The translations under genes were made by a program, and so were the position numbers. Below are positions 22,369-32,800 of a DNA stretch of 64,000 nucleotides, piece after piece. A model generated the notes under the pieces. It saw only the letters and a program-made list of their open reading frames with translations. It had not been told where the DNA came from and did not search any database. Every line of letters starts with the position of its first letter. The first letter of the stretch is position 1. Source of the DNA: Mesorhabditis belari (Eukaryota; Nematoda; Chromadorea; Rhabditida; Rhabditidae); assembly GCA_958450365.1 (NCBI GenBank), contig CAUEEP010000915.1, positions 744,001 to 808,000 on the forward strand, in the 5' to 3' direction.

Positions 22369-22882
22369 GGATCAGATGAGGACTGGAGGATCAGATGAGA
22401 ACTGGAGGATCAGATGTGGATCAGATGAGGATCAGATGAGAACTGGAGGATCAGATGTGGATCAGATGAGGATCAGATGAGAACTGGAGGATCAGATGTG
22501 GATCAGATGAGGATCAGATGAGGATCTGGAGGATCAGATGTGGATCAGATGAGGATCAGATGAGAACTGGAGGATCAGATGTGGATCAGATGAGGATCAG
22601 GTGAGAACTGGAGGATCAGATGTGGATCAGATGAGGATCAGATGAGAACTGGAGGATCAGATGTGGATCAGATGAGGATCAGATGATGATTGGAGGATTA
22701 GATGAGGATCAGATGATGATTGGAGGATCAGATGATGATTGGAGGATCAGATACGGATCAAATGATGATTGGAGGATTAGATGAGGACCAGATGGTGATT
22801 GGAGGATCAGATGAGGATCAGATGTGGATCAGATGAAGATCAGATGATGATTGGTGGATCAGATGAGGATCAGATGATGATG
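22369..22882. repeat. Minisatellite, GGATCAGATGAG-based
   Basis: About 500 bp of nested GGATCAGATG units with AGGATCAGATGAGAACTGG higher-order periodicity. It lies between the beta-subunit and F-box genes. Confidence 0.95.
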
Positions 22883-22958
22883 ACTTAAAGATGATTTAAG
22901 AATATTGATACTTTAAGATTTTTGTGTTTCTTTTTGGACAATATTTAAACCAATTTAT

Positions 22959-25055
22959 TTATTGATAAACTGTATGCAACTTCTCGAAATCATCTCGAAA
23001 ACTTTTTGAAATAGGCCCGGAAAAGCGTTTCATGTTCAAAGATAAACGATATTTCTCATAATCAAAAGCCAATCCAATCCAAACAATACAATTACCTGTT
23101 TCATTTTGAAAGCTGAAAAAAGAATTCTGATCATAAGGGATTTGTAAATATTTTGGAGAGAAAAGGATAGAAGATTTTTGTAGACGATTATCAATGATTT
23201 TTTGGAAATTTTCAAGGTAGGTAGGGTAATTTTTCTCAGGAAGGCAAATGATTGAAGGCATTGCAGCGATTTGTTGAATGATCAATCGATATCGCTCATT
23301 TAATTCAGATAAAACAGCACCCCATTGATATCTGTAAAATAGTAAAAGTTTTTAAACGATTTTTAAATGAATCATCTGGAATAGATTGTACTCTTATCGC
23401 ATTTTATAAGCTGAAAACTTCCAATAGATTTTGCCAAACTACAGTTTTTACAATTTTTTCAAGCTCAAGTGGAATAAATCAAATTTGAAATGATTTTAAA
23501 GAAAAAGAATTTCTTTCCTAGCTTACTTATAAGTAGAAGTATTAGGTGTGTGAAAAAGTAATCCACGTTTTTTATTTTTATCTGATGACCAAATAAGACG
23601 CTGTCTTCTCGAAAACCCTCGTTCAACCTCTTCAGAAATAGGCTTTACATTAAATTGTGATGGGTCAACCGTAAGGAAACGCTTGAATGCCATGGATTTT
23701 ATCGAAAAAGTTGGACAAATGGATACCGCATGAACGATAACGCGCGACCACATGTCTCTTTACAGACTCGACAAAAAACCAGAGTGTTGGATGGGAGGTT
23801 TTACCACATCCACCTTATAGTCCAGACCTTTCTCCATCCGATTATTATTTATTTTTGTCTCTGTCTAACTTTTTGGCCAATAAACGGTTCAATTCCGAAG
23901 AAGATGTCAAAACCGAGGTTGATCTTTCCTTCGCCTCTAAGGGCCAAGATTTTTATTATCGTGGAATGTCTTTACTTGTAGAACGTTGGCAAAAGGTTGT
24001 TCTTTCGAATGGTGATTACTTCGTTGAATAAAAATTATTTTAACGAAACTTATGGTCTTTTATATTTAAACGTTAAAAACGTGGATTACTTTTTCACACA
24101 CCTAATACTTTAATGTACTTTAATATACTTTAATGTACTTTAATATACTTTAATGTACTTTAATATACTTTAATATACTTTAATGTACTTTAATATACTT
24201 TAATGTACTTTAATGTACTTTAATGTACTTTAATGTACTTTAATTTAATGTAAGTACTAACCCAAATCCTCCTGAAAGATTCAGCGACAAAACCGGGAAT
24301 CGAAAAGCAGAAGGAATACCAGAATTCAGAGCAATAGTGACACTATTTTGGAAGTTGTTCAAATTTCCTGTATCATAGTAAATTGTTTCAATTTGAAGTT
24401 GCTTTAATAGAGACCATGTTGATAAACAAATCAAATCCTTTTGAATATAGAGCTTCAAATAAGAAATTTGCTTTTTTTGAATCATTTTCTCCAAAATCTC
24501 TGAATTATTGTGTTCTATTTTGAGTTGAAATGAATCAGTAACTTGTTTAAAAGTAAGATTATCCAAAAAATCGTTTAATAAAGTTGTTAACGAGAATTCA
24601 GCTAACAATCGTTTATTTGTCATTTGTTTTAGCAACTCTTTTGTCACTTTTATGCAATCTTTATCATAACAAAGCTTTCCGAATTCCAATTTTATCCAAA
24701 ACGGCTTGAGAAGTTTAATAAAAAGATGAGAATAGTTTCCTGAAAGTTTCACAGCATTCGAATGATAGGATATCGTTGAAATTGAATCAATCGAAAATAT
24801 GGAGAAGTTGAAAGAGGTCTGGCTTTGATCGGGCTCAAATTTAGAATCAATTTTACCCGATACATAAACACCACAATAATCATGAATCCAATCAATCGAA
24901 ATTCTTGTTGAATACTTTTCCATAAAAGGTCCATTGTGTAGTAGAAAGTGACGAAGTTGTTGATTAACTTTTGCAAAATTTAGTAATGTTTTCCATGAAA
25001 TCCTGCATAAAACCGAGTGCTTAAACTCTTTTAAAAGAATAGAAAATGGAAACAT
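22959..25055 (-). CDS. F-box-like protein of nematode type
   Basis: Two exons on the minus strand, 24262-25055 and 22959-23331, join in phase 2 to 388 aa. Residues 2-40 (FPFSILLKEFKHSVLCRISW, then KTLLNFAKVNQQLRHFL) look like an F-box, the Skp1-binding motif of SCF ubiquitin ligases. The rest, rich in Leu, Ile, Ser and Asn with alternating strands, resembles the variable substrate-side regions of the large nematode F-box families, but I see no defined repeat. A poly(A)-like AATAAA overlaps the stop codon (TATCAATAAATAAA). The intron of 930 bp holds a deleted mariner element and a TTTAATGTAC minisatellite that ends about 17 bp from the exon 1 donor. The F-box assignment is by pattern only. Confidence 0.7.
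23542..24105 (+). mobile_element. Internally deleted mariner element, 564 bp
   Basis: Ends TTAGGTGTGTGAAAAAGTAA and its inverse are flanked by TA. The plus strand keeps part of the N-terminal DNA-binding domain (QIRRCLLENPRSTSSEIGF; DGSTVRKRLNAM), then joins directly to the C-terminal catalytic part (NDNARPHVS; HPPYSPDLSPSDYY-like with a frameshift; LVERWQKVVLSNGDYFVE). The middle, including the first catalytic Asp, is missing. It sits inside the F-box gene intron. Confidence 0.85.
24108..24244. repeat. ACTTTAATGT short tandem repeat
   Basis: About 13 copies of a 10-11-bp unit alternating TTTAATGTAC and TTTAATATAC, directly next to the mariner end. Confidence 0.95.
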
Positions 25056-25351
25056 TTCGATAGAGAAATAAAATGGCTTGTTGAAAGGAAAAAGAAATGA
25101 GTTGCTTGCAAATAGAAAAGAAATTTACCTTGACAAGTCATTTTTTGATGGAGATAGATGAAGTTTGCCACTAGCATTTCTTACATTGCTAACGGTAAGT
25201 CGTTTAAAAAGTATCATAGGTGACAAATGATGATAACAAAATAAGAAATTAATCTCTTGTGCGAAAATTTGAAATAATATAGAAGCTGTTTGTCAATTGT
25301 CTTTAAGAGAATTCTCTTTGATACCATCAAAACCTAAAAGAGGATGAGTAA

Positions 25352-25564
25352 TACCGAATTTTCCCTAAAGCGAACCCTTCGTCTAAATTCCACGAAATCT
25401 CGAGAACCCCTTATCAGAACCTATTGATGTGGGGTCGGAAAATGTAGCTGACCATGAGATCTAGTGGGGGATTTGAGTGTTGAGCTTCTGGAATAGCTTG
25501 GAAACCGTAAAATAGGCATCAACTCGGCTGGCCGGGGTGCACTGCAATTAGAGAAAATACGGTA
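25352..25564. mobile_element. MITE, family A, copy 1
   Basis: A conserved body (GTGGGGTCGGAAAATGTAGC; AAATAGGCATCAACTCGG) and an intact right end (AATTAGAGAAAATACGGTA). The left end is degraded. Confidence 0.8.
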
Positions 25565-25668
25565 CATTGGCTATATAAAATGACGATTAGATCTAGTGTC
25601 ACTATCTAGTCTTATTCCTTGAAAACAATCACTGTAGTAATTCTCTTTAAAATATAATCAAATCCAAA

Positions 25669-25910
25669 CTAAAAATTGGTTTTAAAAGTAAGCTTTGGTT
25701 TTGTATTCCTTGAAAACAATCACTACTTCAGTAATTTTCTTTAGAATATACCGTATTTTCTCTTAATAGTAGTGCACCCTGAGCATCGCCTAAATTCCTC
25801 GAAATCTCGAAAAGCGCTTATCAGAACCTATCGATGTGGGGTCGGAAAATGTAGCTGACGATAAGATCTAGTCGGGGATTAGAGTATTGAGCTTCTGCAA
25901 AAGCTTGAAA
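25669..25910. repeat. Duplicated segment of ferroportin intron 9 (part Y) with MITE A copy 2
   Basis: It matches 33278-33520: the CTAAAAATTGGTTTTAAAAG flank, then a family A MITE from 25749. The MITE is cut about 50 bp before its right end, where a ferroportin exon 9 copy begins. Confidence 0.8.
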
Positions 25911-26090
25911 ACGGAATTTCCCAAGGAGTTTCCGCGTCAGCTCTTGGATCTCTTCGCTCGTTTGGTGCTTTATTGGGCATGCTTAGCATCTTCACCTATA
26001 CATTGATTGGAGAGAACGATTGAACTCGTCATTGCTGCTTTCATTGGACTATTGGTAAGAAAATTGATGAGCAAAGTATTATGACAATAC
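25911..26090 (+). pseudogene. Fragment copy of ferroportin exon 9
   Basis: It matches 32593-32769, which is most of exon 9 plus the first bases of intron 9. It has an extra T (TTGATTGGAG) and a TGG-to-TGA change, so it is not translatable. It is followed by a mariner insertion at a TA. Confidence 0.92.
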
Positions 26091-26842
26091 TAGGTTGGTG
26101 CAAATGAAATTTCGTTTTTTTACAAACATTAAAGTCATCCAAAATTTTTTTTGATAACAATTTATTTAAAACAATAAGCACCATTATTATATATGACATC
26201 CCTCCAACGTTGCTACAGATTGCGGATCCCCTTCTCAAAGAACGCTTGATTCTGTGATGCAAAGTAGTTGGTCACCCAATTTTCGACTTCTTTTGCATTC
26301 TTAAACTGGCAATTCTCAAGGGAATGTTGCATCGATCTGAAAAGGTGAAAATCGGAGGGTGCTAAGTCTGGACTATACGGCGCATGTGGTAAGACCTTCC
26401 ATCCTAGCTTCTCTAGTTCCTTACAAGAGGTTTTTGCCGTGTGAGCTGGAGCATTATCACGGAGAAAGTTGATAGTTGAGGGATTTAGGCCTTTTCACGC
26501 AAAATTTCGTCAACCTTCTTGAGTTGTTGAATAAAATAAGATGAATCGACTGTTTTTCCGGACTCTAATAATTCAAAATGAACAAGTCCATTGATATTCC
26601 ACCAGCAAGACAACACACTTTGCGCCCATGATAATCCGGCTTTGGAGTTGGAATTGGCGCTTGACCTTGCTCAGCCATTGTCTTTTCGAGAAGTATTATC
26701 AAAGTGAATCCACTTCTCATCCATCGTCAAGATATTCTCAAAAAAATGGCTTCTTTTCGACTTCTGAGCAAGATATGGCTGATCGGAACGCGTGCTCCCA
26801 GATTCTCAACACTCAATTGATGTGGAACCCATTTCATTACGT
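26091..26842 (-). mobile_element. Mariner element, broken
   Basis: It begins with a typical end (CTAGGTTGGTGCAAATGAAA) next to TA. The minus strand encodes mariner blocks: GKWVPHQL-type sequence, DEKWIHFDN, DNAPAHTAK, YSPDLAPSDFHLF and FFEKGIRNL followed by a stop. A frameshift lies near the first catalytic Asp. The N-terminus and far end are lost in the homopolymer block. Confidence 0.88.
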
Positions 26843-27011
26843 GGGGGGGAGGGGGGGGGGAATTTTTTATTATTTAAAGGGTAAATTGTTGATTTGGGGT
26901 TGTTTGGGGGGTTTTTTTTTTTTTTTTTTTGGTTTTTTTTATAAATTTTTTTTTTTTTTTTTTTGGTTGGGGGGGGGGGGGGGGTGTTGGGGTTTTTTTT
27001 TTTGGGGTTTT

Positions 27012-27042
<31 letters not shown>

Positions 27043-27291
27043 GGGGGTGTTTTTTTGTGTTTTTTTTTGTGGAGAGAAGGGGGGGGGGGGGGGGGGATGT
27101 GGTTTTTTTTTTTTTTTTTTGATTTAAAAGGGGGGGGGGGGGGGGAAATATTTTTTTTTTTTTTTTAAATAAAAAAAAAAAAAAAAAAAAAGGAAGGTTT
27201 TTAATTTAAAAAAAGGAAAAAAAAAAAAAAAAATAGAAAGGAAAAAAAAAAAAAAAAAAAAAAAAATTTATTTTAAAAAAAAAAAAAAAAT
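26842..27291. other. Homopolymer block, probably sequencing or assembly artefact
   Basis: About 450 bp made almost only of long G, T and A runs. It begins abruptly in mid-transposase. Nothing else in the window resembles it. Confidence 0.8.
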
Positions 27292-27306
27292 TATGTTGAA
27301 CTTGAT

Positions 27307-27772
27307 ATATCGTGTTTTCTCTAATAGTAGTGCACCCTGAGCGTCGCCTAAATTCCACGAAATCTCAAGAACCCCTTATCAGAACCTATCGATGTGGGGT
27401 CGGAAAATGTAGCTGACGATGAGATCTAGTGGGGGATCAGAGTGTTGAGCTTCCAGGATAACTTGGAAACCGTAAAATAGGCATCAACTCGGCATTACTA
27501 TTAGGGACAATAAGGTAACCATTCCATTCCCGGTTTGGGTATCTTCGAATTATCGGTGAACATTATGCCAAAGACTATTTGAAAAGCACATTCTACCTAA
27601 TAATTTCAGTTTAACACTTTACTTTTAGAAGTTAGAATGTTGATTTTCTTGATCACTCTCTCAGCCACACTTTACAAGAAAATTCCTTGAAGCGGTGAAT
27701 TTGTAATCCCGACTCTAACACCTACTAATCTTTGATAGTGACCCAAGCTTTCGCTTTCTCTCTTTCCTTTCT

Positions 27773-27808
<36 letters not shown>

Positions 27809-27816
27809 GAATTTCT
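27307..27816. repeat. Duplicated segment of ferroportin intron 9 (rest of part X) with MITE A copy 3
   Basis: A family A MITE at 27307-27517, then the same unique sequence as 32986-33279 (ATTCCATTCCCGGTTTGGGT; AAAGACTATTTGAAAAGCAC), ending at CTTGAATTTCT. Confidence 0.88.
27770..27809. repeat. TTTC microsatellite
   Basis: A pure CTTT run, expanded relative to the original at 33222-33245. Confidence 0.95.
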
Positions 27817-28287
27817 CTATCAGTTTTCGTAACATTTTACTGCTTGTTCGTTTTGTTTTCTAAACATATCTAACTTCTCAGTTTTGGAAGTTAAAGAATG
27901 CTGAATGGTCGCCAAGCAACTCATTTTGGGTTCAAGTGGGAGAAAAATCGAGCCACTATCCAGCTATGAGGAAGGAAAGTTTCATTTTCTTTAATCTTTC
28001 AGACAATCAACTATAAAACCGGACTAAATTCATTCAAAATGCAGTTTGAGTGTAAGTTGAGTCTTATTTTACAAAGCACGGTAATGATAGACCTTTAAAT
28101 TTCATAAAATGTTGTAATTTGAAGCCCAGTTCCTGAAATCAAAACCGGGATTTGAGTGGGTTTGTTGGGTGCAGATTTCGAAAAAATAGTCCCCACAACA
28201 CCCCTTTTCCCTTTGGTTTTTCCCAATTTTGTCCCTTCGCTTCTGATATTTGTGAGTGTCTATCAGAGCTTATCACACGTTGTTGAG

Positions 28288-28376
28288 GCCTTTTTCTTCT
28301 TCTTCTTCTTCTTCTCTTTCTTCTCTCTTCTTCTTCTCTTCTTCTCTTCTTCTCTTTTTCTTCTTCTTCTTCTTCT

Positions 28377-28411
<35 letters not shown>

Positions 28412-28440
28412 TCTTTTTCTTCTTCTTCTTCTGATTTCTC
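28288..28440. repeat. TTC microsatellite
   Basis: A long imperfect TTC run with TTCTC variants. Open frames here are low-complexity artefacts. Confidence 0.95.
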
Positions 28441-29190
28441 TTCTTTAGATTTAGCTTCTGATTTACTCCCCATTGAGATTATTTATTCGACTTTTCAGCA
28501 ACGAAAGTTTGCCCCTTATTTTTGTAAACCCCGTTTGTTTACCCGATTTTTTATTCGATTTTGATTTTTTCTTTCTTTCACTCGATTTGGATACATTTTA
28601 AGTCATCTTTCGTCAAAAAAACTAGCAGTTTTATAGTAATTGCTAAATATTTTTGACGATTTTGAATCGATTCTAAAAAGTGTTCGATCTGAATCACCTT
28701 TAGAAAGTTGTAAATCATTTTTTGAAAGTTGAGTCCGTTTTAGCCTTTGTTAAAGCATTTTATTTTGAAAGCTTGAAACAGCTAAATGGTTTGAGAAAAG
28801 AATCAGAAAGGATTCCATCAAAGGATTCCACTATTGAATCTAGAAAACTTGCCATTTTTACAGCAAATCCCCAAGACAGTTAACTCAAGTCAAAGATCTT
28901 TTTTGGCTTTTCAAGTTCTTCATCAAAGGACTCGTCAAGTCAAAAAATTGCATTCAAAATCCAAAATGGTGATCGACCACGTGTTGGTACACAGCTCTTT
29001 TTATCCAAATAGATCAACGCAAAAGCGGCCGCTCCTCTTTTCGATCTTTTCTCTCTTTTTTGGACCATCCTTGTCATCCCCTATTTCCCCTCTCCGATCA
29101 TCGACAAGACCATTGCGGAACCAAATCCTCAAATCCTTGTTTATTCGATTTAGACCCTATGCAAAAATTGATGTTTTTTTTTGTAATCTA
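28441..29190. other. No gene recognised
   Basis: T-rich sequence between the microsatellite and a MITE. No exon-like segment is visible. Confidence 0.45.
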
Positions 29191-29422
29191 CAGTACTGGA
29201 CAATGAAATATGATATTTGAAAAACGATCGTCACTTTCGCGCGTCTGTAACTCCCTTGTCTTTGAGTTTAAACTATTAGTGTTATACATTTTCTGAAAGC
29301 TCTTTTCAAGGGCTACACAATGGTAATATTAATATTTAGAAATACTGTAAAGACAAGGGAGTTACAGACGCGCGAAAGTGACGATCGTTTTTTCAAATAT
29401 CATATTTAATTGTCCAGTAGTG
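29191..29422. mobile_element. Palindromic MITE, family D, copy 1
   Basis: Nearly perfect arms (ATATGATATTTGAAAAACGA; CGTCTGTAACTCCCTTGTCT) are inverted about a 100-bp centre, with TA on both sides. Other copies are at 39630-39860 and 41036-41263. Confidence 0.92.
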
Positions 29423-29810
29423 TACCCATTTCTCGAAAATAGTAAACATGATTTTCTTGCTGAATTCTATGAGTAAACTCGTTTTTTTCAATTTTTTCAC
29501 ACTTCGTCATACAGATTGTAAAGAGCATCAATCAGAATTTTATCACAATCTTGAGAAGATCTTCAGATTGATTTTTAAAGCATCATTCGATCATTGAAAC
29601 CGTTTCTTGGTTTATTCCATTTTTTGTATTGCTAAACTATTTTCTTTTAGCTTTTTTTTACATCGATCGTTCTTTTGATTAGCTTTTTTTTGTATAAAAA
29701 CTATCGCGTAATACTCTTTTTAATCTTTTCATCCCTTGTCCTTGTTTTAAATGCTTTGACTTTTCCTCGCTTGACTCTCTAAATGTTTTCTCCAAAATAC
29801 CATCTTATTT

Positions 29811-29816
29811 TCCAGA
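29811..29816 (+). promoter_or_regulatory. Probable trans-splice acceptor before ferroportin
   Basis: TTATTTTCCAG ends one base before the ferroportin ATG, with no coding exon found upstream. This spacing is typical of spliced-leader addition in nematodes; it is not proven here. Confidence 0.45.
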
Positions 29817-32800
29817 ATGAAGGAAAAAACAGGCAAAAAAATATCGATTCGAAGCGTGGTGCAGGATGAGAATCCGTTAGTTTACAAAGAATAACAGTCA
29901 GATCTTATAAAAGTTCAAAGAAAGCGCGCAAGCCGGATGGTTTTTGAATTTAGCTGCTCTTGAAGTGACACAATGGTTTAACAGCATGTAGTAATAGAGT
30001 AAAATTTAAGGGAAAAATTGCTTCCAAAGATTTCGCGTATTTAAAACCGGCAAATTTCGCTCAGGGGTTTTCGGGGTCGGAGATTTGATTGGCGGTGCTT
30101 ATTTTGTCATATCTTTTTAAGAAATCCTATAATTTTCGATTCGATTCGAGATTCAGAGGTTCGGTAAATTTATGTTTATGTAATATGCTCGGTTTATAAC
30201 TCACCACTACTAAAGAAAGACATTAATTATAAGTTAAATATGATTTTCAGAGCTCTGACAAACACAGTCATCGTTAATGGAGCATATCTCTTCAGCACTT
30301 TTGTGAGTTTATGAAATAAAATTTTACTGGCTTTCAATAGCAAATTCTTATGAATTCTTTCTGATTTAGCTTTTAATTTCCATGAAAATATTTGTTTCTA
30401 AGGATTTTGAGTGGAAAAGTCTGAATTGAGTGGCTCAATTTCTGCCAAACGGTAACCTTTTTTTGATAAGATAAACAAGAAATAAGAAAAAGAATCAAAG
30501 TCTAAAAGAATTTTGATTGAACTTTGACAGTTTATCGAAGAAATTTAAGCCGATTTTACAATTTTCTACAAAATGTCACGGAATTGTAGATTGGGTTGTT
30601 GTAGACCGATTCCCATCAATAATGAACTGTTATCAAGAAAGTTGAGAGACTGAAAAGAACAAAAAGGGGTTTTGAAGGCAGTTTTGCAATTACATTTGGG
30701 AAATTTTGAGGCTCAAATGATGAAACAATAAAGACAAAAACTGTTGAATGTGTTCTTAGGGTGATCGGCTATGGATGTTCGCGGTGGGAATCTTTATGAC
30801 ACGGATTGGTGGACTTTCTTGGGTGGCGATTCAACAATTGGTCGATTCGTTGACGAAGTTGTTGTTGTTGCCGATGGTTGGGACCAGATTGGATAAATTC
30901 AACAGGAATCGTGGTAAGTAAGGCTCTAGCCTGGCGGCAAGCGATATGGGTCGGTGGCTTATTGGTAGAGTGTTGAGCGAGAGGGTTCGAATCTCGGGGT
31001 TGATGCTTTTTTGTATTTCCAGCCTCAACTCAACCGGCGTGCTCTTTTCCTCTTGCAATCTTGAGAACTGTTTTAGAAATGTTTCGCAAAAAAAGGCAAT
31101 TAAGGCAAACTTTGGCAATTAAGCGGATTTGAATCAGCAACGAAAAAGGAAATTCGCACTATCTACTAGGCCACCAGCTAGCATTTGAGGGAAAGCCTGC
31201 CAACCTTATAAACCTACCGAAATTGAGACCAAACTTTGTACTCCAAATATCTCACGTTACAGAGCTCTTCCGGAAAAGTTAAAACCAGATTCGGAATCAG
31301 CGTAAAAAACTCTATCAGATAGGTTTGGTCTCGTTCAAAAAACCCACCTTAACTTGACAACATTCCCTAGTAAGGGTTTAGAAGACAGTTCATTTAATCT
31401 AAACAGTTTTTTCAATTGACTTATCAACCTACTTATCAACCATCTCTCACAAAGATAATTCTTACCCATTCCAGGAATGCAATTGGTTCTCTTGTGCAAC
31501 AACTTGTCAATCGTCGTCTCGGCTTGTGCTTTCTACGTGGGAGAGACGAAATTCGCGAAAGAGAGCGGTGCTTTAAAGCATGTAAGATTGATAATTTTGA
31601 AAGGAAATCCAAAGCAACTGATTCCTAGATTGCTTTGATTATGGCACTGATCTTTGGGTCAATCTCACGAGTTGCCAGTGAAGCACAAAGGATCACTTTC
31701 AACAAGGACTGGATCATCGTTTTGGTGGAGAATACGAATGGAGCCACTCGATTGTCTAGTAAGGATTAGAATGTGTTAGAATGTTCCCCGCAATCAATTA
31801 ATTAATTGTCTAAAGTTGAACGATTAATATTTTAATCGTCCTAGTTGTCTTCAAAGCCTTAATCAGTCCCTTCAAAGCTTATAAGCGGCAAAGTTGCTTC
31901 CGTGCCGCTTTCGGTTTAGCTCTTCACTGTTAAATTAAGATTTTAAAAGCTATAGGAAAATTTTAAGCTTATTTTCTTCTTTATTTTTACATTTGCATGG
32001 AATTTTGAATGTTTTTTGAACGGATTACGAGTTTTTTCCTCGTATTTTAAACATATTCTAGTAAGAATTCAATTTATAAATTGAAATAAACTCTTGTAAA
32101 GTTATTCAAATTTTTATTGATCAATATTTCAGCTCAAAACTCGATTATGGGAGCCATTGATCACGCAGCGAATATGATTGCTCCTGTCATTGTTGGCGGT
32201 GTTATTGATAACATTTCTTCACAAGTATTCAAACCCATAAAGCTAAAATCTATAAAATCTAGGCTTGTTGCATTTTCATCATTTTGTGGAACATTGTCTC
32301 GTGGATTCTTGAAGGATTCGTTCTTTTCTGGGTTTACAAAAGAACTCCTGCATTAGCCACAAAGAAAGGTTTCTTTCTAAGATCATTATAAAACCAAAAA
32401 AACTTGAAGGTGATGAAAAGTTCGAGGTGGAACAAGCTCTTTGTGGAATCAGTGCCTTCAAAGCTTATAAGCGACAAAGTTGCTTCCGTGCTGCTTTCGG
32501 TTTAGCTCTTCTCTATATGACTGTACTTGGATTCGACAATGTTCGCTAAATTTCCTGAAAAAGTAAATATCACTTTTAGTTGGCTATCTCTTACGGACTT
32601 TCTCAAGGAGTTTCCGCGTCAGCTCTTGGATCTCTTCGCTCGTTTGGTGCTTTATTGGGCATGCTTGGCATCTTCACCTATACATTGATGGAGAGAACGA
32701 TTGGACTCGTCTTTGCTGCTTTCATTGGACTATTGGTATGGAAATTGATGAGTAAAGTATTGTGACAATATGAGATACCGTATTTTCTCTAATAGTAGGG

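Noticed and set aside
26628..27168. Glycine/phenylalanine-rich open frames
   Set aside because: Translation of the homopolymer block; almost surely sequence error.
28156..28564. Ser/Phe/Leu-rich and Lys/Glu-rich frames
   Set aside because: They translate a TTC microsatellite in different frames.
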